Source of the DNA: Bradyrhizobium sp. NAS96.2
GTDB taxonomy: Bacteria > Pseudomonadota > Alphaproteobacteria > Rhizobiales > Xanthobacteraceae
Assembly: GCF_001908235.1 (NCBI RefSeq)
Contig: NZ_LGHK01000200.1
Coordinates: forward strand, 1-35,857
Length of the DNA: 35,857 nt
Direction: 5' to 3'
Positions 7,488 to 15,572 of the stretch are shown piece after piece; within the stretch, counting starts at the first letter, position 1, and each line of letters opens with the position of its first letter. Position numbers and translations under genes: made by a program. The notes under the pieces are model-generated. The model did not search any database, had not been told where the DNA came from, and saw only the letters and a list, made by a program, of their open reading frames with translations.

Positions 7488-7661
7488 TCAGTCCTTGGAC
7501 CAGTAGCGATCGAACGGCAGTTCCTGTTCGGCCATGGTCAGCAGCGGCTGCGCCGCCCGGGCGGCAGCCTCGGGCCCGGCCGATACGGTGCCGGGTATCG
7601 CGGCGACGGCATTTCCAAACGTCAGGACGGCAAAAGCCGCCAGCACCATAAAGCTTTTCAT
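7488..7661 (-). CDS. Small secreted protein of unknown function
   Basis: A 57-residue protein I do not recognise. It opens with a clear signal peptide: MKSFMVLAAFAVLTFGNAVA, with likely cleavage after AVA near residue 20. The mature part of about 37 residues is Ala/Glu-rich and ends with DRYWSKD; it has no cysteine. I chose the ATG at 7661 because AGGGGGA sits 6 bases upstream; the frame is open to 7691 but the longer form lacks this site. A strong terminator follows. It lies against the direction of cmk and rpsA, so it has its own promoter and is not part of their operon. It is probably real given signal peptide, ribosome-binding site and terminator. Confidence 0.65.
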   Translation of the reverse strand: MKSFMVLAAFAVLTFGNAVAAIPGTVSAGPEAAARAAQPLLTMAEQELPFDRYWSKD

Positions 7662-7829
7662 TGGTAATCCCCCTGTTCTTAACGGTGCCATCGTAAGGGG
7701 CAGACCGCTTAAGGGCGGGTTCCAGCCATGCCCACCCGCGCCGCATTTCGCGCGATGCGGTCAACAAGGCGTTGCAGCGCTGCGCGGGCGTGATCAGCCT
7801 TAAGCGCCCGTAAATCGGGCGTTTCCGGC

Positions 7830-7858
7830 TTGCCCAAAATGGCCGCCGGGGCTATATC
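7830..7858 (+). promoter_or_regulatory. Probable rpsA promoter
   Basis: TTGCCC (7830-7835) and TATATC (7853-7858) are separated by 17 bases, the optimal housekeeping sigma spacing. The accD promoter candidate at 15505-15534 has the same style (TTGCCG, TATATC). A small CGCCCG/CGGGCG inverted repeat (7805-7821) lies just upstream. Confidence 0.6.
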
Positions 7859-8164
7859 AGCGCCGTTCGGAGCACCATCGACCCTGTCGAGGCCGTGTCC
7901 GAGCGGGCCGGCGCCGGGTTTGAGCCATCCTCAAGCAAAACTGACGCCGCATCTGGAGGAACGCCCGCTCCCAGGTCTTGCAGTCGATATTTTCTTAAAT
8001 CACGCTCCGGAAACTTCAAACGTACCGAACGTGCAGTCTTGCTGCCGGCCCGCTGTTGCACCTCCTGCAATGAGCGGTCGTCAGGGTTTGCGGAACCCTG
8101 ACACTTCACGCGCGGTGCGCCCATCAACCCGAATGGCCGGCGAGATCCCGCATCTGGAGAACAA
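7859..8164 (+). other. Long rpsA 5-prime leader with a stem-loop
   Basis: About 300 bases between the predicted promoter and the rpsA ATG have no convincing gene; frames here are short or run into rpsA out of frame. A perfect hairpin lies at 8080-8102 (9-bp arms GTCAGGGTT/AACCCTGAC, 5-nt loop), about 60 bases before the start. No T run follows, so it is not a terminator. E. coli S1 represses its own mRNA through a structured leader; a similar role here is inference. A GGAG site precedes the ATG. Confidence 0.5.
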
Positions 8165-9874
8165 ATGGTTTCGAATTCTGCGTCTTCCTATACTCCCACC
8201 CGCGACGATTTCGCGGCGATGCTTGATGAGTCCTTTGCCGGCGGCAATCTGCAGGAAAGCTCGGTCATCAAGGGCAAGGTGGTTGCAATTGAGAAGGACA
8301 TGGCCGTCATCGACGTCGGCCTGAAGACCGAAGGCCGCGTCGCGCTGCGCGAATTCGCCGGCCCCGGCCGCGAAAGCGACCTGAAGGTCGGCGACGAAGT
8401 CGAGGTGTTCCTCGACCGGATCGAGAATGCGCTCGGTGAAGCCGTGCTGTCGCGCGACAAGGCGCGCCGCGAGGAGAGCTGGGGCAAGCTCGAGAAGGCG
8501 TTCCAGAACAACGAAAAGGTCAACGGCGTCATCTTCAACCAGGTCAAGGGCGGCTTCACGGTCGACCTCGACGGTGCAGTGGCCTTCCTGCCGCGCTCGC
8601 AGGTCGACATTCGTCCGATCCGCGACGTTGCGCCGCTGATGAACAACTCGCAGCCGTTCCAGATCCTCAAGATGGACCGCCGCCGCGGCAACATCGTGGT
8701 GTCGCGCCGCACGGTTCTCGAAGAGACCCGCGCCGAGCAGCGCCAGGAGCTGGTGCAGAACCTCGAAGAGGGTCAGGTGATCGACGGCGTGGTCAAGAAC
8801 ATCACCGATTACGGTGCGTTCGTTGATCTCGGCGGCATCGACGGCCTGCTGCACGTGACCGATATCGCCTGGCGCCGCGTCAACCACCCGACCGAGGTGC
8901 TGACCATCGGCCAGACGGTGAAGGTCAAGATCATCAAGATCAACCACGAGACCCACCGCATCTCGCTCGGCATGAAGCAGCTGCTGGATGATCCGTGGCA
9001 GGGCATCGAAGCCAAGTACCCGCTGGGTGCCCGCTTCACCGGCCGCGTCACCAACATCACCGACTACGGCGCGTTCGTCGAGCTCGAGCCGGGCATCGAA
9101 GGCCTGATCCACGTCTCCGAGATGTCGTGGACCAAGAAGAACATGCACCCCGGCAAGATCGTTTCGACCTCGCAGGAAGTCGAAGTGCAGGTGCTCGAAG
9201 TCGATTCCGTCAAGCGCCGCATCTCGCTCGGCCTCAAGCAGACCATGCGCAATCCCTGGGAAGTCTTCGTCGAGAAGTTCCCGGTCGGTTCGGCGGTCGA
9301 GGGCGAGGTCAAGAACAAGACCGAGTTCGGTCTGTTCCTGGGTCTTGAGGGCGACGTCGACGGCATGGTCCATCTCTCCGACCTCGACTGGAAGCTTCCG
9401 GGCGAGCAGGTCATCGACAACTTCAAGAAGGGCGACATGGTCAAGGCCGTGGTGCTCGATGTCGATGTCGAGAAGGAGCGCATTTCCCTCGGAGTCAAAC
9501 AACTTGAAGGCGACCCCTTCGCCGAGCCGGGCGACGTCAAGAAGGGCGCGGTCGTGACCTGCGAAGTGCTCGAAGTGAAGGAAAGCGGCATCGAGGTCCG
9601 GATTTCGGGCACCGAGTTCACCACCTTCATCAAGCGGTCCGAGCTGGCCCGCGATCGCAACGACCAGCGCGCCGAGCGTTTCGCCGTCGGCGAGAAGGTC
9701 GATGCCCGCGTCATCCAGTTCGACAAGAAGGCCCGCAAGGTGCAGGTCTCGATCAAGGCACTGGAAGTTGCCGAAGAGAAGGAAGCCATCGCGCAGTACG
9801 GCTCCTCCGATTCGGGAGCGACGCTTGGCGACATCCTCGGCACCGCGCTGAAGAACCGCGCCACCGACAAGTAA
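8165..9874 (+). CDS. rpsA: 30S ribosomal protein S1
   Basis: Binds mRNA on the 30S subunit and helps unfold it for initiation. The 569 residues hold six S1 (OB-fold) repeats. Two divergent ones come first (about 33-100 and 115-185). Four canonical ones follow near 205, 290, 377 and 464, two of them starting with the KNITDYGAFVDL / TNITDYGAFVEL pattern and ending in RISLGxKQ. The start ATG has GGAG 8 bases upstream. It is followed by a textbook terminator and preceded by cmk in the same direction, the standard proteobacterial order. Codon choice is strongly biased, as expected of a highly expressed gene. Confidence 0.98.
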   Translation: MVSNSASSYTPTRDDFAAMLDESFAGGNLQESSVIKGKVVAIEKDMAVIDVGLKTEGRVALREFAGPGRESDLKVGDEVEVFLDRIENALGEAVLSRDKARREESWGKLEKAFQNNEKVNGVIFNQVKGGFTVDLDGAVAFLPRSQVDIRPIRDVAPLMNNSQPFQILKMDRRRGNIVVSRRTVLEETRAEQRQELVQNLEEGQVIDGVVKNITDYGAFVDLGGIDGLLHVTDIAWRRVNHPTEVLTIGQTVKVKIIKINHETHRISLGMKQLLDDPWQGIEAKYPLGARFTGRVTNITDYGAFVELEPGIEGLIHVSEMSWTKKNMHPGKIVSTSQEVEVQVLEVDSVKRRISLGLKQTMRNPWEVFVEKFPVGSAVEGEVKNKTEFGLFLGLEGDVDGMVHLSDLDWKLPGEQVIDNFKKGDMVKAVVLDVDVEKERISLGVKQLEGDPFAEPGDVKKGAVVTCEVLEVKESGIEVRISGTEFTTFIKRSELARDRNDQRAERFAVGEKVDARVIQFDKKARKVQVSIKALEVAEEKEAIAQYGSSDSGATLGDILGTALKNRATDK

Positions 9875-9902
9875 GCGTTCGCTCAGCCGACGCGATCAAT
9901 CA

Positions 9903-9930
9903 GGCCCCGGCGAAAGCCGGGGCCTTTTCG
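9903..9930 (+). terminator. Intrinsic terminator of rpsA
   Basis: A 9-bp perfect GC stem (9903-9911 and 9916-9924) with a GAAA tetraloop is followed by TTTTCGTTT. It begins 29 bases past the rpsA stop. Confidence 0.92.
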
Positions 9931-9965
9931 TTTGAGTGGCTACAGGTTGTTTGAGTGGCTACAGG
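9931..9965 (+). repeat. Short tandem duplication
   Basis: The 16-base string TTTGAGTGGCTACAGG occurs at 9931-9946 and again at 9950-9965, separated by three bases. It joins the rpsA terminator to the palindromic element that follows and may be a target-site-like or slippage duplication. Confidence 0.7.
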
Positions 9966-9975
9966 CCTGTCTTCC

Positions 9976-10101
9976 CCTTCCCCCTGAAAGGGGGAAGGTT
10001 GGGATGGGGGTCGGCCACAGGCGACGCTCTCTGCGGAGAGAGCAGATCCCCACCCGCTTTGCTCTCGCGAGCAAAGCGACCTCCCCTTTTCAAGGGGAGG
10101 T
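9976..10101. repeat. Double-hairpin repeat pair, variant form (locus I)
   Basis: The right unit (10048-10101), read on the minus strand, is hairpin A (10-bp arms 10079-10088/10092-10101), hairpin B (10-bp arms 10055-10064/10069-10078), then a GGTGGGG tail. The left partner (from 9976) keeps a 9-bp hairpin (9976-9984/9990-9998) and a GGGATGGGGG-like tail but lacks a clear hairpin B. A further GCTCTCT/AGAGAGC hairpin lies at 10026-10043. The plan matches the units at 14157-14609 and 28904-29026. The rest of the rpsA-sppA gap (10102-10234) shows nothing I can name except a 13-base palindrome-like ATTGCGTCGCAAT near 10141. Confidence 0.8.
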
Positions 10102-10234
10102 GGAGATACAGCGCGGATTTGGCGGGCCTTGTTTTCTTCATATTGCGTCGCAATTGATGTATTTGGCTAAGCTGATAGTGACGCTGCGACTGCAAAACGC
10201 GCGGACTTCGCGCTGACCATTTCTGGAGAGACCG

Positions 10235-11212
10235 ATGTCGCTGGATTCGGACGTGATCGTCGACCGTCGTCGTATCAGGCGCAAGCTGACGTTCTGGCGC
10301 GTTGCCGCTGCGGTCATCGCAATCGCTGCCATCGTCGGCGTGGGCGTGGTGGCCGCCGGCGGACGCGGCACCTTCTCCACATCGAACACGATCGCGCGGA
10401 TCAATATCGACGGACTGATCCGCAGCGACCAGCAGCGCGTCGAGGCGCTGGAACGGCTCGGCAAGTCCAGCTACGCGGCGGTTGTCGTGCACATCAATTC
10501 GCCCGGCGGCACCACCGCCGGCTCCGAACAGCTCTACGATTCGCTGATGCAGTTGAAGGCGAAGAAGCCGCTCGTCGTCGTGGTCGAGGGGTTGGCCGCC
10601 TCGGGCGGCTACATCACCGCGATCGCGTCCGATCATATCGTCGCCCAGCAGACCTCGCTGGTCGGTTCGATCGGCGTGCTCTTCCAGTTTCCCAACGTTT
10701 CCGAATTGCTCAAGACCGTCGGCGTGAAGATGGAGGAGATCAAGTCCTCCCCGCTGAAAGCGGCGCCCAATGGCATGGAGCCGACCAGCCCGGAGGCCCG
10801 CGCCGCGATCGAGGGGCTGGTCAAGGATTCCTATGCCTGGTTCCGTGGATTGGTGAAGGAGCGGCGCGGCATGGACGATGCGCTGCTGGAGAAGGTCGCG
10901 GATGGACGCGTCTTCACCGGCCGGCAGGCGGTCGATCTCAAGCTGGTCGATCAGCTTGGGGATGAGAAGACCGCGATCGCCTGGCTGGTTGCGGAGAAGA
11001 AGGTCAAAAGCGACCTGCCGGTGCGCAATTACACGCTTAATCCGCGCTTCGGCGACCTGACCTTCCTGCGCACCGCGGCGTCGATGACGCTCGATGCGTT
11101 CGGCCTTGGTGCGATCGCGCGGCGGATCGAGCAGGGTGGCGTGGCCCAGGCTGTCGACCGGTTCGGGCTCGACGGCATGCTGGCGCTGTGGGCGCCGGGA
11201 GGAACCGACTAG
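10235..11212 (+). CDS. sppA: Signal peptide peptidase SppA (short, 36K type)
   Basis: Inner-membrane serine protease that degrades cleaved signal peptides. At 325 residues it is the short, one-domain form. A basic start (DRRRIRRK) leads into one membrane segment at about 22-42. Ser123 in LAASGGY is the nucleophile and Lys175 in SSPLKAAPN the general base; their 52-residue separation equals that of the Bacillus SppA Ser/Lys dyad. INSPGGT (88-93) and LVGSIGVLFQ are also typical. The ATG at 10235 has GGAGAG upstream. It is separated from rpsA by a terminator and a repeat, so it has its own promoter; ihfB follows after 174 bases. Confidence 0.92.
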   Translation: MSLDSDVIVDRRRIRRKLTFWRVAAAVIAIAAIVGVGVVAAGGRGTFSTSNTIARINIDGLIRSDQQRVEALERLGKSSYAAVVVHINSPGGTTAGSEQLYDSLMQLKAKKPLVVVVEGLAASGGYITAIASDHIVAQQTSLVGSIGVLFQFPNVSELLKTVGVKMEEIKSSPLKAAPNGMEPTSPEARAAIEGLVKDSYAWFRGLVKERRGMDDALLEKVADGRVFTGRQAVDLKLVDQLGDEKTAIAWLVAEKKVKSDLPVRNYTLNPRFGDLTFLRTAASMTLDAFGLGAIARRIEQGGVAQAVDRFGLDGMLALWAPGGTD

Positions 11213-11307
11213 TCGGGTGCGAAACGCGTGATGATCAAGGTATTCCCGCTCTGCGGGAATCGCCGCATGCCCCAATTGGGCTATTTGTCACGCGATTTCA
11301 CGCCGTC

Positions 11308-11354
11308 CTAAATCGATTTAGCGTCTTGACAGTGCACGGCATTTTCACGGAAAT
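11308..11354 (+). promoter_or_regulatory. Candidate ihfB promoter with upstream palindrome
   Basis: A perfect 14-bp palindrome, CTAAATCGATTTAG (11308-11321), lies 4 bases before TTGACA (11326-11331), a consensus -35. The -10 at 17-base spacing (GGAAAT, 11349-11354) is poor. A CGGAAA/TTTCCG stem (11348-11363) precedes the start codon. The palindrome could bind a regulator; I cannot name which. Confidence 0.4.
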
Positions 11355-11386
11355 GGGTTTCCGCAAGAGCCCGGATCCCATTTTCG

Positions 11387-11716
11387 ATGATCAAATCCGA
11401 ACTTGTTCAGCGTATCGCCGAGCACAACCCGCACCTCTATCAGCGGGACGTCGAGAACATTGTGAATGCGATTCTCGATGAAATCGTCGCGGCGCTGGCG
11501 CGTGGCGACCGCGTCGAGCTGCGCGGTTTCGGCGCATTCTCGGTGAAGCATCGCCCGGCGCGTGCCGGCCGCAATCCGCGTACCGGCGAGCATGTGCCGG
11601 TCGACCAGAAGAGCGTGCCGTTCTTCAAGACCGGCAAGGAAATGCGCGAGCGCCTCAATCGCGACGAGGCCGAGGCGGGCGCCTCCAAGATCGACGCGCC
11701 CAAGGCTGATGCTTAG
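11387..11716 (+). CDS. ihfB: Integration host factor beta subunit
   Basis: Partner of IhfA in the DNA-bending heterodimer used in replication, transcription and recombination. The body has the HU/IHF fold: MIKSELVQRIAEHNPHLY, VEKIV-like helix 2, then VELRGFGAFSVKHRPARAGRNPRTGE, with the proline-bearing beta-arm tip at GRNPRTG. PVDQKSVPFFKTGKEMRERLN closes the fold. At 109 residues it carries a short acidic/Ala tail beyond the usual 94-95. A downstream lapA in the same direction is often found with ihfB in proteobacteria. Confidence 0.95.
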   Translation: MIKSELVQRIAEHNPHLYQRDVENIVNAILDEIVAALARGDRVELRGFGAFSVKHRPARAGRNPRTGEHVPVDQKSVPFFKTGKEMRERLNRDEAEAGASKIDAPKADA

Positions 11717-11799
11717 GGCTGACGCCTGAGCGCCGCCTCCGGCGTTGCCGTGCGGCGGGCGAAGGGCCCGCACTTTCTCCATCGCTGCGAGGGATGGTC

Positions 11800-12186
11800 A
11801 TGCGAAAGTTCTTCACGGCAGTGGTCGTCATTCCGCTCGGACTGATCTTCATCATCTTTGCCGTCGCCAACCGTCACTGGGTGACGGTGTCGTTTGATCC
11901 CTTCAATTCTGTGACGCCGACGGTTGCGGTCACACTGCCGCTCTTCGTGGTCATCATCGCTTCCGCGATCCTGGGCGTGATCGCGGGCGGTATGGCGACC
12001 TGGTTCAAGCAGGGGCGCTGGCGCCGCGCCGCCCGGCAGCACGAGGCCGACGCCCGCCACATCCGCGCCGAGCTCGCCGACCTCAGGGCCGCAGCCTCCC
12101 GGGACGACGCGCAGCGCCGCCCGGCAGCGGCCCAACTCGGGTTTTACGGGCCCAATGGGCGAGACAAGCAGGGCGCGACGTTGTAG
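11800..12186 (+). CDS. lapA: LapA-domain (DUF1049) inner-membrane protein
   Basis: A 128-residue membrane protein of the lipopolysaccharide-assembly-protein-A domain family. Two hydrophobic segments (about residues 4-22 and 43-63) flank a short loop with NRHWVTVSFDPF. A basic, probably coiled C-terminal cytoplasmic part follows (WFKQGRWRRAARQHEADARHIRAELADLRAAA). In E. coli LapA acts with LapB in controlling LPS synthesis; no lapB is visible here. I start at ATG 11800 because GAGGG lies 6 bases upstream; the ATG at 11794 overlaps it. It sits between ihfB and trpF, probably co-transcribed. Confidence 0.75.
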   Translation: MRKFFTAVVVIPLGLIFIIFAVANRHWVTVSFDPFNSVTPTVAVTLPLFVVIIASAILGVIAGGMATWFKQGRWRRAARQHEADARHIRAELADLRAAASRDDAQRRPAAAQLGFYGPNGRDKQGATL

Positions 12187-12261
12187 AACCCGCCCCGTCG
12201 GACCAGGGTTCACCCCGGTTCCGGCCGCCCGAAAACCTGTTTTGAGACCCGTTTCGAGACC

Positions 12262-12917
12262 ATGCCCCTGCTCGTCAAAATCTGCGGCCTGTCCACGCGC
12301 GAGACGCTCGACGTCGCGCTGGATGGCGGCGCCGACATGGTGGGGTTCGTGTTCTTCCCGCCGTCGCCGCGCCATATCAGCCTCGAGACCGCGCGCGAGC
12401 TCGGCAAACAGGCCAAGGGCCGCGCCGTCAAGGTCGCGCTGACCGTCGATGCCGACGATGCGACCATCGAGAACATCATCGAGACGCTGCGGCCGGATAT
12501 TCTGCAACTGCACGGCAAGGAAACCACCGCGCGGCTGCGTGATCTCAAGCAGAAATTCGGCCTGCCGCTGATGAAGGCGCTGCCGGTCGAGACCGCGGCC
12601 GACCTCGCGCCGCTGCCGGGTTATGTCAGCGTCGCCGACCGCATCCTGTTCGACGCCCGCGCGCCGAAAGATGCCACGCGGCCGGGCGGTCTCGGCGCGC
12701 CGTTCGATTGGCATGTGCTGGAAAATCTCGATCTCGCGCTGCCCTACATGGTCTCCGGCGGCCTCAACGCCGACAACGTCACTGAAGCCGTCCGCGTCAC
12801 CCGCGCCGGCGGCGTCGACGTCTCGTCGGGCGTCGAGCGCACGCCCGGCGTCAAGGATCCCGAGTTGATCCGCGCCTTTATCCGCGCCGCACGCGCAACC
12901 CAAGAACTGACGGTTCG

Positions 12918-12921
<4 letters not shown>
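12262..12921 (+). CDS. trpF: Phosphoribosylanthranilate isomerase
   Basis: Converts phosphoribosylanthranilate to CdRP in tryptophan synthesis. The 219-residue TIM barrel has the general base Cys8 in VKICGL and the general acid Asp131 in LFDAR. GADMVGFVFFPPSPRHI and DILQLHG follow the family. The phosphate-binding VSGGLNADNV and DVSSGVE loops close it. Its stop overlaps the trpB start (ATGA), so the two are translationally coupled. No strong ribosome-binding site precedes the ATG, only GAGA. Confidence 0.96.
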
Positions 12922-14135
<1,214 letters not shown>

Positions 14136-14156
14136 CGGGCTGGGCACTCCTTCCTT

Positions 14157-14205
14157 ACCTCTCCCCGTCGGGGAGAGGTCGGCTGCGCAGCAGCCGGGTG
14201 AGGGG
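14157..14205 (+). repeat. 49-bp double-hairpin repeat, left copy (locus II)
   Basis: Hairpin A has 10-bp arms (14157-14166/14170-14179) around GTC. Hairpin B has 7-bp arms CGGCTGC/GCAGCCG (14180-14186/14190-14196) around GCA. The tail is GGTGAGGGG (14197-14205). It is inverted relative to 14561-14609, and 46 of 49 bases agree; the differences lie only in the loops. Confidence 0.93.
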
Positions 14206-14214
14206 TCTCTCCAC

Positions 14215-14559
14215 TCATTCGAACCGCAGCGATGTTTCGATCGTCTCGAGCACACCCTCGAGATTCTCATACACATCGGTGTTGGTAACCCGCACGACGA
14301 GAAAGCCGCAAGCTTCAAGGACTTTGGTCCTGGCCTCGTCGCGTTTCAATTCTGATGACGTCGAATGTGTTGCGCCGTCGACTTCGACGGTCAGTTTGCC
14401 GTCGAGCGTGACGAAATCGACGACGTATCGGTCAATCGGGTGCTGGCGACGGAATTTCCATCGCGCTAGCCTACGATTGCGCAGCGCCTGCCAAAGCTTT
14501 GCCTCGGCGTTTGTCTGTGATGCGCGGAGGCTTCGCGCTCTTGCTTTGAACCGCTCCAT
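14215..14559 (-). CDS. DUF559 (Vsr/PD-(D/E)XK-like) nuclease-domain protein between inverted repeats
   Basis: A 114-residue protein of the DUF559 family, which shares the Vsr-like endonuclease fold; its cellular role is not established. The family core is visible: Glu19 with LWQALRNRRL, KFRRQHPI (35-42), YVVDFV with Asp48, LTVEVDGATH with Glu59 and Asp61, and CGFLVVRVTN near the end. These are plausible metal and catalytic residues. The start at 14559 is one base from the right-hand repeat, whose tail gives GGTGAGGGGG directly before the ATG. The stop is 9 bases from the left-hand repeat. A longer frame to 14616 merely reads through the repeat. It lies antisense inside the trp operon between trpB and trpA, which points to insertion. 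Confidence 0.82.
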   Translation of the reverse strand: MERFKARARSLRASQTNAEAKLWQALRNRRLARWKFRRQHPIDRYVVDFVTLDGKLTVEVDGATHSTSSELKRDEARTKVLEACGFLVVRVTNTDVYENLEGVLETIETSLRFE

Positions 14560-14560
14560 C

Positions 14561-14609
14561 CCCCTCACCCGGCTGCTACGCAGCCGACCTCTCCCCGGAG
14601 GGGAGAGGT
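14561..14609 (-). repeat. 49-bp double-hairpin repeat, right copy (locus II)
   Basis: Inverted partner of 14157-14205. Tail CCCCTCACC is at 14561-14569, hairpin B at 14570-14586 with loop TAC, and hairpin A at 14587-14609 with loop GGA. Stems are identical to the left copy while the loops differ, a sign of either recent duplication or selection on the stems. Confidence 0.93.
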
Positions 14610-14631
14610 ATAGCACAGCGACTGTCCAACC

Positions 14632-15468
14632 ATGACTACCCGTATCGACGCGCGTTTCGCCGAGCTGAAGCAGCAGGGCCGCTCCGCCTTCGTCACCTTC
14701 GTGATGGCCGGCGACCCCGACGCAAAAACTTCGCTCGACATCCTCAAGGCGCTACCGAAGGCCGGCGCCGACGTCATCGAGATCGGCATGCCGTTCACCG
14801 ATCCGATGGCCGACGGCCCGTCGATCCAGGCTGCCGGCCTGCGCGCGCTCAAGGGTGGCATGACGTTGCGCAAGACGCTGGCGATGGTCCGCGACTTCCG
14901 CAAGGAGGACAACGCCACGCCGATCGTGTTGATGGGCTACTACAATCCGATCTACATCTACGGTGTCGACAGCTTCCTGGCCGATGCCAAGACCGCCGGC
15001 GTCGACGGACTGATCATCGTCGACCTGCCGCCGGAGGAAGACACCGAGCTCTGCATCCCCGCGATCAAGGCCGGGCTGAACTTCATCCGCCTGGCGACGC
15101 CGACCACCGACGACAAGCGCCTGCCGGCGGTGCTCGCCAACACCTCGGGCTTTGTCTACTACGTCGCGGTCACCGGAATCACCGGCAGTGCCGCGGCCGA
15201 TTCGAAGGTCGTTGGAGCGGCCGTGGCGCGCATCAAGCGGCACACCGCGCTGCCGGTCTGTGTCGGCTTCGGCATCCGAACTCCGGAAGCGGCGCGTGCG
15301 ATCGCCGAGAACGCCGATGGCTCCGTGGTCGGCACCGCGCTGGTCGACGCCCTAAAGGGCAGCCTCGATGCCGAAGGCCGCGCCACGCCGAAGACCGTGA
15401 GCGCGGTGGCGGACCTGGTGTCGGTGCTGGCCCAGGGGGTCCGGGGCGCCAAGCAGGCCGCTGAATAA
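14632..15468 (+). CDS. trpA: Tryptophan synthase alpha chain
   Basis: Cleaves indole-3-glycerol phosphate to indole, which passes to TrpB. The 278-residue TIM barrel has Glu50 (VIEIGMPFTDP) and Asp61 (MADGPSIQ), matching E. coli Glu49 and Asp60. VLMGYYNPIYIYG, GLIIVDLPPEE and the phosphate-binding YYVAVTGITG / VGFGIRTPEAA are conserved. The ATG at 14632 has no strong ribosome-binding site, and the right-hand repeat of the DUF559 unit ends only 22 bases upstream. Expression may therefore rely on readthrough across the insertion or on a promoter within it. Confidence 0.97.
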   Translation: MTTRIDARFAELKQQGRSAFVTFVMAGDPDAKTSLDILKALPKAGADVIEIGMPFTDPMADGPSIQAAGLRALKGGMTLRKTLAMVRDFRKEDNATPIVLMGYYNPIYIYGVDSFLADAKTAGVDGLIIVDLPPEEDTELCIPAIKAGLNFIRLATPTTDDKRLPAVLANTSGFVYYVAVTGITGSAAADSKVVGAAVARIKRHTALPVCVGFGIRTPEAARAIAENADGSVVGTALVDALKGSLDAEGRATPKTVSAVADLVSVLAQGVRGAKQAAE

Positions 15469-15504
15469 GCCACATTTTGCGGCAACAAGGCCGCAAACGG
15501 CGGC

Positions 15505-15534
15505 TTGCCGGGTTCGCCCGGCCCGCCATATATC
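15505..15534 (+). promoter_or_regulatory. Candidate accD promoter
   Basis: TTGCCG (15505-15510) and TATATC (15529-15534) are spaced by 18 bases, 38 bases before the accD ATG. A TTGCGGC/GCCGCAA hairpin (15477-15483/15490-15496) lies just upstream, after trpA, without a T run. Confidence 0.45.
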
Positions 15535-15572
15535 CAGCTGGTGCGGGACCGACCCGCATTTCGGAGCGAACC

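Noticed and set aside
8081..9502. Minus-strand frame of 473 codons opposite rpsA
   Set aside because: Antisense to ribosomal protein S1, repeat-like composition mirroring the S1 repeats.
14157..14609. Classical insertion sequence
   Set aside because: The flanks are hairpin repeats, not terminal inverted repeats of a transposase gene, and DUF559 is not a known transposase; I see no obvious target-site duplication.
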